A DNA stretch of 39,770 bases from Candidatus Uhrbacteria bacterium CG22_combo_CG10-13_8_21_14_all_47_17 (lineage in GTDB: Bacteria > Patescibacteriota > Patescibacteriia > 2-12-FULL-60-25). The translations under genes and the position numbers were made by a program. Within the stretch, counting starts at the first letter, position 1; each line of letters opens with the position of its first letter. A model generated the notes under the pieces. That model saw only the letters and a list, made by a program, of their open reading frames with translations. It was not told the origin of the DNA and ran no database searches. Positions 39,739-39,770 of this stretch are shown here, one piece after another. The DNA lies in the NCBI GenBank assembly GCA_002786495.1, contig PCSZ01000076.1:28047-67816 (forward strand), read 5' to 3'.

Positions 39739-39770
39739 AGGGGTTTTTGAATGCGAGTAGTTTACAAAAA

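Overview
This is a gene-dense bacterial window of 39.8 kb that uses the standard code; TGA closes several intact genes (ftsW, murG, the small protein upstream of mraY). The gene set is compact and mostly single-copy: translation, replication, repair and peptidoglycan genes with short gaps and many 1-4 base overlaps. An N-terminally unextended L27, a Lys/Thr-rich tail on the sigma factor, a translin-like gene, a divergent FolD and MurG, and the lack of Shine-Dalgarno sites before most housekeeping genes suggest a member of the Candidate Phyla Radiation (Patescibacteria, perhaps Parcubacteria-like). That placement is inference from gene style; no marker tree was run.

Layout. 1-2.5 kb: the 3' end of gpmI, a small zinc-ribbon protein, a TrmH/SpoU methyltransferase, a membrane-anchored Mrr-like nuclease and a four-helix membrane protein. 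2.6-4.3 kb: a clearly decayed FAD-linked dehydrogenase pseudogene with two nonsense codons and four frameshifts. 4.3-9.0 kb: TspO, a sensor histidine kinase with an EF-hand-like loop, tRNA-Asn, and a MarR-MFS drug efflux pair with a strong promoter and a candidate operator. 9.1-12.3 kb: dnaG-rpoD. 12.4-14.3 kb: two orphan protein genes and then an 825-base stretch without a gene. That stretch holds three tandem promoter - structured RNA - terminator-like units. 14.3-18.1 kb: uvrB, a dihydrouridine synthase and another orphan gene. 18.2-24.8 kb: an envelope cluster (glycosyltransferase, translin-like protein, murD, WecG/TagA-type glycosyltransferase, gltX, M23 peptidase). 24.9-30.5 kb: tRNA-Lys and an operon of a small membrane protein, mraY, ftsW, murG, a polyprenyl synthase and a CruF-like carotenoid protein. 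30.5-39.7 kb: NifU-like protein, rpmA, cdd, pyrG, uppS/folD (divergent), an amino-acid permease pair, dnaB, ybaB, recR and rplU.

The genes work together mainly in cell-wall precursor synthesis. UppS makes the lipid carrier, MraY and MurG build lipid I and II, MurD works in the cytoplasmic branch, FtsW polymerises and the M23 protein trims. The rest serve replication and repair (DnaG, DnaB, UvrB, RecR) and nucleotide metabolism (PyrG, Cdd, FolD).

Two observations stand out. First, positions 13566-14310 look like a tandem family of three small structured RNAs. They share promoters, C-rich loops and a 57-58 base 3' module whose stems keep pairing while the bases change. Second, about a dozen housekeeping genes have a -10 box only 5-11 bases before the start codon, which implies widespread leaderless mRNAs. 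The orphan genes near the RNA array instead carry Shine-Dalgarno sites, promoters and terminators of their own.
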